A stretch of 48,863 nucleotides of DNA, taken from contig NZ_JAFBAT010000075.1 of assembly GCF_019247615.1 (NCBI RefSeq), positions 1-48,863 of the forward strand, read 5' to 3'. The notes beneath the pieces are model-generated. The model had not been told where the DNA came from, ran no database searches, and was given only the letters and a program-made list of their open reading frames with translations. Source of the DNA: Mycobacterium sp. (GTDB lineage: Bacteria > Actinomycetota > Actinomycetes > Mycobacteriales > Mycobacteriaceae). Positions within the stretch are counted from its first letter, which is position 1. Every line of letters starts with the position of its first letter. A program made the translations under genes and the position numbers. Shown piece by piece: positions 16,131 to 23,262 of this stretch.

Positions 16131-16790
16131 TCAGTCGCCCACGCGGCAGCTGACTTCCATGCTGTCGCTGGCCCGCACGGCGAAGTTGAAGCTCACGTAG
16201 CCGTTCCCGGGATCGCGCACCCGGTCGAGGTAGGGCCGGGTGTCGGCGGCGTTGGCATTATCGGCGACCACCAATGCGCCGGTCGACAGCCGCGGTTCGA
16301 GGAGCTCGATCACCGGAAGATACAGATCCTTCCAACCGTCGAGCAGAACGAACTCGATGGGCCCACCGACATCGGCGAGTGTGGACAGCGCATCTCCCTC
16401 GAGAATGGTGATCAGGTCGTCCAAACCGGTCTCGGCGAACGTCTGCCGGGCGGCGGCGATTTTGCCGGCGTTGAGCTCGGTGGTCACCACACGGCCGGTC
16501 CCGTTGTCGCGCACCGCGGATGCCAGATGGATGGCGGAAATGCCGAAAGACATGCCGAATTCGATCACCGTCGTCGGCCGGATCGCCCGCACCAGGGCAT
16601 ACAGCAGCCGGCCGGCCTCCGCCGTCACCGGGATGTAGAACTCGCTCATCGCGTCGGCGCGCTCCTGCGCGGTCATCGGCCGACCGAATTCGCCGTGCCT
16701 CGCGCGCAACAGCGACATTTGCGCCTTCGCTTCGGCGTACATCCGGTCGAGCGCGGCGGCGACCCTGGGGTCGCGAAGAGTGCTGGCCAT
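16131..16790 (-). CDS. Class I SAM-dependent O-methyltransferase
   Basis: The product is 219 aa. It shows the Rossmann SAM fold of catechol/caffeoyl-CoA type O-methyltransferases: IEFGMSFGISAIHLA (motif I), VVTTELNAGK with the ribose-binding acidic residue, LDDLITILEGDAL, and FVLLDGWKD followed by ALVVADNA, the usual metal-binding acidic region. The substrate is not evident. It converges with the acyltransferase gene and is divergent from the magnesium riboswitch region. Confidence 0.88.
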   Translation of the reverse strand: MASTLRDPRVAAALDRMYAEAKAQMSLLRARHGEFGRPMTAQERADAMSEFYIPVTAEAGRLLYALVRAIRPTTVIEFGMSFGISAIHLASAVRDNGTGRVVTTELNAGKIAAARQTFAETGLDDLITILEGDALSTLADVGGPIEFVLLDGWKDLYLPVIELLEPRLSTGALVVADNANAADTRPYLDRVRDPGNGYVSFNFAVRASDSMEVSCRVGD

Positions 16791-16874
16791 GTCCTCGAGA
16801 GTAGGCAGGCAAGCGCCGCGAAACGCAAATTCGCTCTTGGTTACGAAAAGCTTAATTGAAGGTTGCGAAAAGGT

Positions 16875-16904
16875 TTGACGGCCCTTGGGTCACGCAGGCA
16901 AAAT
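16875..16904 (+). promoter_or_regulatory. Possible promoter of the M-box leader
   Basis: TTGACG is separated by 18 bases from CAAAAT, ending just before the first conserved M-box bases. The -35 element is close to consensus and the -10 element is poor, so this is a suggestion only. Confidence 0.35.
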
Positions 16905-16908
16905 GGAT

Positions 16909-17078
16909 GAGCAAGCACCTCGGTAGGTGAGGCGTCTGCACGGATAGAGGCCACTGACCCCGAACGTCGAGAGACGCCCCGGTTCAGGACAGCTCTTCCC
17001 GGGTCCAAGGGTTGAGCCCAAGTGGCTTCTGGACGCGGTTCCGGATACGCCGTGCAGTGCCGAAGCTCCGGCGAGAGG
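16909..17078 (+). promoter_or_regulatory. M-box (ykoK) magnesium riboswitch aptamer
   Basis: The 391-base gap between the methyltransferase and the first small ORF holds the conserved blocks of the M-box in the right order: GGTAGGTGAGGC, then GGATAGAGGCC, CGTCGAGAGACGCC, and finally ATACGCCGTGCAGTGCCGAAGCTC. These match the known consensus (GUUAGGUGAGGC, GAGAGACGCC, ACGCCAUACAGUGCUAAAGCUC) closely. M-box RNAs fold tightly when Mg2+ is plentiful and then turn off magnesium-uptake genes. M. tuberculosis has M-boxes before Rv1535 and the PE20 locus. Here the downstream genes are two small ORFs and an NRAMP-family transporter. Exact ends are approximate. Confidence 0.9.
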
Positions 17079-17121
17079 GGTGTGCGACCGGCGCGTTCGG
17101 CGTCGGTCAGTGGCGCCTCTT
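17073..17121 (+). promoter_or_regulatory. Candidate expression-platform hairpin after the M-box
   Basis: GACCGGCGC pairs with GCGTCGGTC around a GTTCG loop (one G-U pair), enclosed by AGAGG/CCTCT. The 5' flank overlaps the end of the aptamer, as expected for a switching hairpin. A T-rich tract is missing, so control could be by Rho or at translation. Confidence 0.45.
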
Positions 17122-17181
17122 TCGTTCAGGTGGATGTCATGACACCCGCGTGTGTCCCGGCCGTGAGGAGGTGAGGGCGAG

Positions 17182-17292
17182 ATGAGCAAGACCAGTCCGG
17201 GCGATAGTCGGTATCCAAAATCATCTCGTCCCGATCCGGATGTCGAGTTCTTCCCCACGTGCGTTGAATCCGTTGCGCGTGCGCGCAGTTGA
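17182..17292 (+). CDS. Small ORF (36 aa) directly after the M-box
   Basis: This ORF is too short for the track. The ATG is preceded by GTGAGGAGGTGAGG, a very strong ribosome site, and encodes a 36-residue, proline- and charge-rich peptide (starts MSKTSPGDSRYPK, ends SVARARS). It has no hydrophobic segment. It may be a real small protein or a leader peptide that adds a second level of control to the riboswitch. No family was recognised. It ends 55 bases before the next small ORF. Confidence 0.55.
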   Translation: MSKTSPGDSRYPKSSRPDPDVEFFPTCVESVARARS

Positions 17293-17347
17293 CGCAGTGG
17301 CGTGGAAACGAGACGAGTCGGTCGGGCCCTCCGGCAAGGAGAAGATC

Positions 17348-17554
17348 ATGGCATTTGTCATTTCACGGCGACTCACCGGCCAACGAACCCGCTCCATGCT
17401 GCGTGCCGGCCGCCTATGGGCCGACAAGCTGCACCTGCGGAGCACGCTGACTCCGCAGGAGCGGGCGAATCTTTATGTCTCGCGGATGCCGATCGCGGTG
17501 GTCACCGCCTCGCTGGGCGGCCACCCCTCGGACAGCACGCGCAGCCGGCAGTGA
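17348..17554 (+). CDS. Small conserved-looking protein (68 aa) between riboswitch and transporter
   Basis: The start is the ATG at 17348, preceded by AAGGAGA at good spacing; the track ORF from 17240 is longer than needed. The product is basic and soluble: it opens MAFVISRRLTGQRTR, then has LRAGRLWADKLHLRSTLTPQERANLYVSRMP in its middle part and a Ser-rich tail. No domain is recognised. The position behind an M-box parallels the small unknown protein Rv1535 of M. tuberculosis, and homology should be tested. It ends 118 bases before the transporter, with a strong hairpin in between. Confidence 0.65.
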   Translation: MAFVISRRLTGQRTRSMLRAGRLWADKLHLRSTLTPQERANLYVSRMPIAVVTASLGGHPSDSTRSRQ

Positions 17555-17566
17555 TTCCCTCCCATG

Positions 17567-17605
17567 GCTCAGCGGCGGGCGCCGGTGCGGGGCCCGCCGC
17601 TGAGC
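17567..17605 (+). terminator. Perfect 14-bp hairpin between the small ORF and the NRAMP gene
   Basis: GCTCAGCGGCGGGC and GCCCGCCGCTGAGC are perfect complements around an 11-base loop. There is no T-run. It could stop most transcripts after the small ORF, attenuate the transporter, or protect a processed end. It starts 12 bases after the 68-aa ORF stop. Confidence 0.6.
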
Positions 17606-17672
17606 GAGCATTCCTCGCGGACGCAGGCCGCCGGTTTCCCCAGCTCGAAGTCGTTGAGCGGGCGACGATTCG

Positions 17673-19331
17673 ATGACGTCTGTCTCGACCGATGCGGCGG
17701 CCGCGGTTCCCCCGTGCGAGGGGGACATCATCGGCGCATTCGGCCGCGTTGGCCGTGACGTCACCAGCGACGGTCGCAGATGGTGGCAACGGCTGCGTCT
17801 GCTGATGGTCATCGCCGGTCCCGGACTGATCGTCATGATCGGCGACAACGATGCCGGCGGGGTCGCCACCTACGCACAGGCCGGACAGAACTGCGGCATG
17901 CAGCTGCTGTGGGCGCTCGTGCTGATGATTCCGGTTCTTTACGTCAACCAGGAGATGGTCCTTCGGCTGGGCGCAGTCACCGGGGTGGGACATGCGCGAC
18001 TGATCTTCGAACGGTTCGGCAAGTTCTGGGGCGCATTCAGCATCGGCGACCTGGTGGTTCTCAACGCGTTGACCATTGTCACGGAGTTCATCGGCGTGGC
18101 GCTGGCGCTCGGCTTCCTCGGATGTCCGAAGACCATCGCGATACCGGCGGCCGCCGTCTTGCTGTTCGCAGTGGTGGCCGGCGGCTCGTTCCGCCGTTGG
18201 GAGCGGGTGACATTCGTGCTCATCGCGGCGAACGTCGCGCTCATCCCGCTCATCCTGTTGGTGCATCCCGCCCTGGGCCCAACCCTGCACGGGTTGGTGC
18301 CGTCGTTGCCCGGCCATCCCGACTCGGTCGTGCTGTTGTTGATCATGGCGATCGTGGGTACCACGGTGGCGCCGTGGCAGTTATTCTTCCAGCAGTCCAA
18401 CGTCGTCGATAAGCGGATCACGCCGCGCTGGATGCGTTACGGGCGAGCCGACCTGGCCATCGGCATCGTCGGCGTAATCGGAGGCGCGATCGCCCTGATG
18501 GCGACCACCGCGTTCGGTCTGGCCGGTACCGCCGCTGCGGGCAGGTTCACCGACGCCGCGGCGGTGGCCTCCCAGCTGTCCGGCCACCTCAGCCACACGG
18601 CCGGGGTCCTGTTCGCAATCATCTTGTTGGATGCGTCGCTGATCGGTGCGAACGTCGTCGGGCTCTCGACCACCTACGCGCTCGGTGACGCTATGCGCAA
18701 GCCGCATTCGCTGCATTGGAAAGTCACCGAGGCGCCACTGTTTTACGGGTGCTACGCGGTGCTGCTGGCGGTATCGGCGGCCGTGGCGTTCAGCCCGGAC
18801 CACATCCTCGGGCTGATCACCCAAGGCGTGCAAGCGCTTGCCGGCGTTCTGTTGCCTTCGGCCACAGTGTTTTTGGTGCTGCTCTGCAACGACCGAGCTG
18901 TGCTGGGTCCTTGGGTGAACACCGTGCGGCAGAACGCCCTGGCGTGGACCATCGTATGGTCGCTGGTCGTGCTTTCGCTGATGTTGACCACGGTGACGTT
19001 CTTTCCCCAGCTGTCGACTCCGACGCTGGCGAGCGGGCTCGCCGTCGGCGCCGGGCTCGGCGCGCTCGGCGCCGCCGTCGTCTTTGCCGTCGGCTGGTTC
19101 ACGGACCGACGCGACGGGGATACATCGGCGAGGTTCGGCGGCCTGACGTTGGCGGAAAACACCGCCATTCGCGATGAGATGCGCGCCAACTGGACCACGC
19201 CTGCATTGGCGACGCTGGAACGGCCGGTGATGTCGTCGATGCGGCGGGCCGGGCTGCTGACGTTGCGTTGCTATCTTGTCCTGGCCGGCGTTCTGGTCGT
19301 TGTCAAAGTGGTGGAGGCCGGCTTGGCTTGA
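17673..19331 (+). CDS. NRAMP-family transporter, probably a magnesium transporter (NRMT-like)
   Basis: This is a membrane protein of 552 aa with about eleven hydrophobic segments in the NRAMP/SLC11 pattern (AGPGLIVMIGD in helix 1, GTTVAPWQLFFQQS in helix 6). The metal-site motifs differ from manganese/iron NRAMPs: DPGN is replaced by D60-A-G-G and the MPH of helix 6 by A233-P-W, so the soft methionine ligand is missing. The related NRMT branch, which moves Mg2+, also lacks that methionine and was first recognised through M-box riboswitches. Together with the upstream M-box this makes Mg2+ uptake the best guess. The C-terminal extension after about residue 450 (TDRRDGDTSARFGG, then one more helix) is longer than in short NRAMPs. 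Confidence 0.88.
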   Translation: MTSVSTDAAAAVPPCEGDIIGAFGRVGRDVTSDGRRWWQRLRLLMVIAGPGLIVMIGDNDAGGVATYAQAGQNCGMQLLWALVLMIPVLYVNQEMVLRLGAVTGVGHARLIFERFGKFWGAFSIGDLVVLNALTIVTEFIGVALALGFLGCPKTIAIPAAAVLLFAVVAGGSFRRWERVTFVLIAANVALIPLILLVHPALGPTLHGLVPSLPGHPDSVVLLLIMAIVGTTVAPWQLFFQQSNVVDKRITPRWMRYGRADLAIGIVGVIGGAIALMATTAFGLAGTAAAGRFTDAAAVASQLSGHLSHTAGVLFAIILLDASLIGANVVGLSTTYALGDAMRKPHSLHWKVTEAPLFYGCYAVLLAVSAAVAFSPDHILGLITQGVQALAGVLLPSATVFLVLLCNDRAVLGPWVNTVRQNALAWTIVWSLVVLSLMLTTVTFFPQLSTPTLASGLAVGAGLGALGAAVVFAVGWFTDRRDGDTSARFGGLTLAENTAIRDEMRANWTTPALATLERPVMSSMRRAGLLTLRCYLVLAGVLVVVKVVEAGLA

Positions 19332-19463
19332 GCGCGCCCGACTCCCGCGCTGGCCGGCGACCGCTGCTTGTTCCCGCAGGCATTTCGAAGTAGCCTCAGG
19401 CGCCGCGGCCGAAGTGCCATGGTTCGGCGCTTCACCGAGGGATGGATATGGAAGGGAATGCCG

Positions 19464-20105
19464 ATGGAGGTCGGGCGGGCTCCCGTCGTGCGCTGGGCGG
19501 TCGCGATCGCCGTGGGCGGCGCCGCCATCTCCGGGTGCGCCCACAAACCCCCGTCGCCGTGGGTACCGGGGCCGGGCGCGGGTACCGTCGCTTCGTCCAC
19601 CAGCCCGAGCCCAAGCACCTCAACCAGGACGAGCAGCCCGACGAGCCAGGCGCCCGCAGCGCCGCCCGATTACAGTTCCTTGTTGATCAAGGTGGCGGAC
19701 CTTGGTGGCGATTTCACCACTCCCCAACCACCCGTGCTCAATCCCGGGATGCCCGGCGTCGCCCAGCTTTTCACCAACGCCGACAACACCAGACGCATCG
19801 GGGACACCATCTTGATCGTCGCCGACCCCGCCGCGGCGGTAGTGGGGGTTGCGAACACCAGGGGCAACTACGCGAGCAAGGTCAACGGTACGTGGCAATC
19901 GGTCGATGTCGGTTCCAACGGGACGATGATCTCCGGAACATCGCCGGACAACTCCCAGGCGGTGACCGCCCTCGTGTTCGCCGAGGGCAAGGCGCTGGTC
20001 AACCTGGAATTCGACAGCGCGGCCAACGATCCCATAGATCCTGCAGCCGCCATCGACATCGGCCTGAAGCAAGACGCCGCGATCAAGAGCGGGTTGCCCG
20101 GCTAG
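19464..20105 (+). CDS. Secreted lipoprotein of unknown function
   Basis: The start is chosen at the ATG at 19464 (MEVGRAPVV), seven bases after GAAGGGA; 19458 is possible. The product is about 213 aa. A hydrophobic signal stretch ends in the lipobox AISGC, followed by a long Ser/Thr/Pro linker and then a globular domain of about 140 residues starting DYSSLLIKVADLGGDF. I do not recognise the family; the pattern of a linker plus small alpha/beta domain is common among mycobacterial Lpp/Lpq proteins. It converges on ldtA. The 199 bases between them show no clear terminator. Confidence 0.75.
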   Translation: MEVGRAPVVRWAVAIAVGGAAISGCAHKPPSPWVPGPGAGTVASSTSPSPSTSTRTSSPTSQAPAAPPDYSSLLIKVADLGGDFTTPQPPVLNPGMPGVAQLFTNADNTRRIGDTILIVADPAAAVVGVANTRGNYASKVNGTWQSVDVGSNGTMISGTSPDNSQAVTALVFAEGKALVNLEFDSAANDPIDPAAAIDIGLKQDAAIKSGLPG

Positions 20106-20304
20106 CTCGGTCCCCGGGCTGGATCACGTTGAAGCGCGCGCGGGAACTGCATGGACACATTGTATTCCGGTCCGGGCGGCGAAGGCCTGCGGAATATCTT
20201 GAGCTGCAACAGTTTTGGCTGAACCCGACGAAATTTGTCCGGCGATGCCGGCGCGGGGACCTGGGATCAGTCGGGCCCGTACCCAACCGCGGAATGCTCG
20301 ACGG

Positions 20305-21060
20305 TCAGGCCACCACCTCGATGGGGTCGCCGACGTTGACCTGGTTGAAGTACCACGCGGCGTTGTCCGGGCTCAGGTTGATGCACCCGTGGCTGACGTT
20401 GGCGTGGCCCTGTGAATCGACGGACCAGGGCGCCGAATGCACGTAGACACCGCTCCAGGTGACCCGCACCGCGTACTGGGCCGTGATCTTGTATCCGTCG
20501 GGCGAACTCAGCGGGATACCGATGGTGCGCGAGTCCATCACCACCGTGCGGTCCTTCTCCAGGGCGGTGAAGTTGCCGATCGGCGTCGGGCGGCTGGGCT
20601 TGCCCATCGAAGCCGGCATGGTGCGCAGCACCTCTCCGTTTCGGCTGACGGTGAAGGTGTGCCCGGACAGGCTCGCAACGCCGAGCAACGCGTCGCCGGT
20701 GTCAAATCCCGACGTCAGTGCCTGGACGCCGACCGAGACGTGGGTGTGGGTGGGCCAGTAGTGGTTTGGTACCCACTGCACGACGTTGTTCTGCAACCAC
20801 TCGAAATGTCCGGGTACGGCGCTCGGCGATGAAACATGGATAGAGCGTTCGGCGGCACCACGATCGGTGACCGGCGCGCTGAAAGTCACCACGACGGGAT
20901 GTGCCACACCCACGAGCGCGCCATTCGCCGGCAGGACGGAGGCGATACTTGGTACGGGTTCGGTGACCGGGACCGCGGCCATAACGCGGGCGCCACTCCA
21001 CAGCGCGCTGGTACCGGCGATCGCTACCATAACGAATAGATAACGAACCGCTCGTCGCAT
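20305..21060 (-). CDS. ldtA: L,D-transpeptidase LdtA
   Basis: The start is set at MRRAVRYLFV (21060), giving 251 aa, the length of M. tuberculosis LdtA (Rv0116c). It has an N-terminal signal or anchor, an Ig-like domain (residues about 35-120: PVVVTFSAPVTDRGAAE and WVPNHYWPTHTHVSV), and a YkuD catalytic domain with YVHSAPW and the active-site SHGCINLS whose Cys forms the acyl-enzyme. It makes 3-3 cross-links in peptidoglycan outside the membrane. It lies downstream of oxcA on the same strand, with 205 bases between them. Confidence 0.94.
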   Translation of the reverse strand: MRRAVRYLFVMVAIAGTSALWSGARVMAAVPVTEPVPSIASVLPANGALVGVAHPVVVTFSAPVTDRGAAERSIHVSSPSAVPGHFEWLQNNVVQWVPNHYWPTHTHVSVGVQALTSGFDTGDALLGVASLSGHTFTVSRNGEVLRTMPASMGKPSRPTPIGNFTALEKDRTVVMDSRTIGIPLSSPDGYKITAQYAVRVTWSGVYVHSAPWSVDSQGHANVSHGCINLSPDNAAWYFNQVNVGDPIEVVA

Positions 21061-21265
21061 TGCGTTCACCCCCCGACACGGTGCAGTCAACACACGGTAT
21101 TCTACTGGCTGTCTAACCATTACGGTTTTCAGCAACTTTGCGGCTTTCGTGCTGGCCGGTATCACGATCCCGCCATCGGTTCGGTTCGGTACCGTCGCGG
21201 GGGGACGCGCATCGAGTAGCAGCATCGTGGCAAACGATCGCTACACGCGGCACAGCCGTCGGGGA

Positions 21266-23023
21266 TCATCCGTCGGTGCTGCCCCGGCCCGTCGGCGCCG
21301 CGGCCACGCTGGTCGGGTTGAGACCGGCCAGATGGCCGCTTTCCACGCCGGCTGCCGGATCCAGTTGGCAGTCGATGACCGCCGGCTCGTTGGAGGCGAT
21401 CGCCTCGGCCAGGGCGGACCTCAGCTCGGGCGGTGAGGTGACGTGATATCCCTTGCCGCCGAACGCCTCAGCGATTAGCTCATGACGTGCCCGCGCATTG
21501 AGCACCGTCGGCGCCGGATCCCCGTTCGTGGGTGCCTCGTCGCCGCGGTAGACACCGCCGTTGTTGAGGATGACGACCGTCACCGGGAGGCGGTAGCGGC
21601 AGATCGTCTCGACTTCCATGCCGCTGAATCCGAACGCGCTGTCACCCTCGATCGCGACCACCGGGTCACCGGTTTCCACGGCTGCGGCGATCGCGTAGCC
21701 CATGCCGATGCCCATCACACCCCAGGTCCCGGTGTCGAGCCGGTGCCGTGGCAGCTCCATGTCGATGACGTTGCGGGCCAGGTCAAGTGCATTGGCTCCC
21801 TCATTGACCACGTAGACTCCCGGGTTGTCTTGCAGGACAGAGCGAATGGCTCCGAGCGCGTCGTAAAACCGCATGGGATGGTGGTGTTCCTCCAGGCGCT
21901 CACGCATCTTGGCGTTGTTGAGCGCTTTTCGAGCGGCCAGATCGTCGGTCCATTCCGCGGGTACCGCGATCAGCGGTACCGAAGAAGCGGCCATGGCATC
22001 GCAGAGCGCCGACATCACGGAGCCGATATCTCCGATCAGCGGCGCCACTATCGGTTGGTTGCTGTCGAGTTCCGACGCCGCGATGTCGACTTGCACGAAT
22101 TTGGCATCGGCACGCCATTGCGGCGAATCCCCGTGTCCAAGGAGCCAATTCAGCCGGGCGCCCACCAGCAGAACCGTGTCGGCGCGGGAGATCGCCAACG
22201 AACGCGCGGCGGCGACGGAAAGCCGGTGTGAGTCCGGCAGCAAGCCCTTGGCCATCGACATCGGCAGGAAGGGAATTCCGCTGCCCTCCACGAATTTCCG
22301 GATGATCTCGTCGGCCTGCGCGTACGCGGCACCCTTGCCGAGCACCAGCAGTGGTCGCCTCGCCTGCGCGAGCACGTCCAGCGCACGGTCAATCGCTTCG
22401 GGTGAGGGCAGCTGGCGGGGCGCGGGATCGATCACCCGCCACACGGTGGCCGCGGCGGCCGATGCGTCGAGCGCCTGGCCAAGAACCTCGCCGGGGATAT
22501 CGAGATAGACGCCGCCCGGGCGTCCCGACGTCGCCGTGCGAATGGCGCGTGAAACAGCGCGCCCGATGTCCTCGACGCGCCCGATTCGGTAGGCCGCCTT
22601 CGCGAAAGGTTTTGCGGCGCTGAGCTGGTCGAGGTCCTGGTAGTCACCGCGCTGCAAATCCACCATCGCCCGGTTGCTGGAACCCGAGATCTGGATCATC
22701 GGAAAGCAGTTTGCCGTGGCATTAGCCAAGGCCGGCAATCCGTTGAGGAAACCGGGCCCGGACGTCGTGAGACACACGCCTGGGCGCCGGGTGAGGAACC
22801 CTGCAGCGGCGGCCGCGTTGCCGGCCGATGTCTCCTGCCGAAAGCCGATGTAGCGAATGCCGGATGACTGCGCGATCCGGGCGAGATCGGTGATCGGGAT
22901 GCCGACGATGCCGTAGATGGTGTCGACGTCGTTCGCCTTGAGAGCCTCCACCACGAGGTGGAAGCCGTCGATCCGCTGGGTCGACTCGGGCGCCGTGCCG
23001 TCGGATGCCGAGGCTGTGGTCAT
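21266..23023 (-). CDS. oxcA: Oxalyl-CoA decarboxylase
   Basis: The product is 585 aa and belongs to the thiamine-diphosphate enzymes: the N-terminal Pyr domain with GFRQETSAGNAAAAAGFLT (Glu for cofactor activation) and TTSGPGFLN, a central domain, and a C-terminal PP domain with GDSAFGFSGMEVETICRY followed by NNGG, the ThDP/Mg2+ motif. The assignment to oxalyl-CoA decarboxylase (Rv0118c) rests on length, motifs and the neighbour fadD7. It would convert oxalyl-CoA to formyl-CoA. It is divergent from fadD7 across a 239-base region with a tandem repeat. Confidence 0.9.
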   Translation of the reverse strand: MTTASASDGTAPESTQRIDGFHLVVEALKANDVDTIYGIVGIPITDLARIAQSSGIRYIGFRQETSAGNAAAAAGFLTRRPGVCLTTSGPGFLNGLPALANATANCFPMIQISGSSNRAMVDLQRGDYQDLDQLSAAKPFAKAAYRIGRVEDIGRAVSRAIRTATSGRPGGVYLDIPGEVLGQALDASAAAATVWRVIDPAPRQLPSPEAIDRALDVLAQARRPLLVLGKGAAYAQADEIIRKFVEGSGIPFLPMSMAKGLLPDSHRLSVAAARSLAISRADTVLLVGARLNWLLGHGDSPQWRADAKFVQVDIAASELDSNQPIVAPLIGDIGSVMSALCDAMAASSVPLIAVPAEWTDDLAARKALNNAKMRERLEEHHHPMRFYDALGAIRSVLQDNPGVYVVNEGANALDLARNVIDMELPRHRLDTGTWGVMGIGMGYAIAAAVETGDPVVAIEGDSAFGFSGMEVETICRYRLPVTVVILNNGGVYRGDEAPTNGDPAPTVLNARARHELIAEAFGGKGYHVTSPPELRSALAEAIASNEPAVIDCQLDPAAGVESGHLAGLNPTSVAAAPTGRGSTDG

Positions 23024-23147
23024 GGTGGCTGATCCTTGCGTGCGGTTTGGTCGACCCGTCGGTGACTTGTTGCCTCAGGGCCCGTCGTGTCCAAGACTAA
23101 GCGCGAACGGGGCCACGGCCGTCAGTGATCGGTGGCCCTTCGGTATC

Positions 23148-23207
23148 CGACGGACAGGTATGGGACGGACAGGTATGCGACGGACAGGGATGCGACGGAC
23201 AGGAAGG
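23148..23207. repeat. Four tandem 15-bp repeats upstream of fadD7
   Basis: The units are CGACGGACAGGTATG, GGACGGACAGGTATG, CGACGGACAGGGATG and CGACGGACAGGAAGG. They lie in the oxcA-fadD7 divergent region, ending 55 bases before the fadD7 ATG. An additional inverted pair GGCCAC/GTGGCC (23111-23137) sits just before them. They may bind a regulator or be a replication-slippage minisatellite. Confidence 0.85.
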
Positions 23208-23262
23208 CGGCGCGAGGTGGCGCGGTTCGCAGTTTCCCGCTTGACGCGGAAGGGGTGGCCCG

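Noticed and set aside
16791-17181. A different riboswitch class (for example ydaO/c-di-AMP)
   Set aside because: The ordered GGTGAGGC, GAGAGACGCC and GCAGTGCCGAAGCTC blocks are specific to the M-box.
20106-20304. Possible gene or terminator between the lipoprotein and ldtA
   Set aside because: ORFs there run out of the flanking genes and lack ribosome sites; no convincing hairpin is present.
23148-23207. Possible CRISPR array
   Set aside because: The 15-bp units follow each other directly with no unique spacers, and there is no cas gene in the window.
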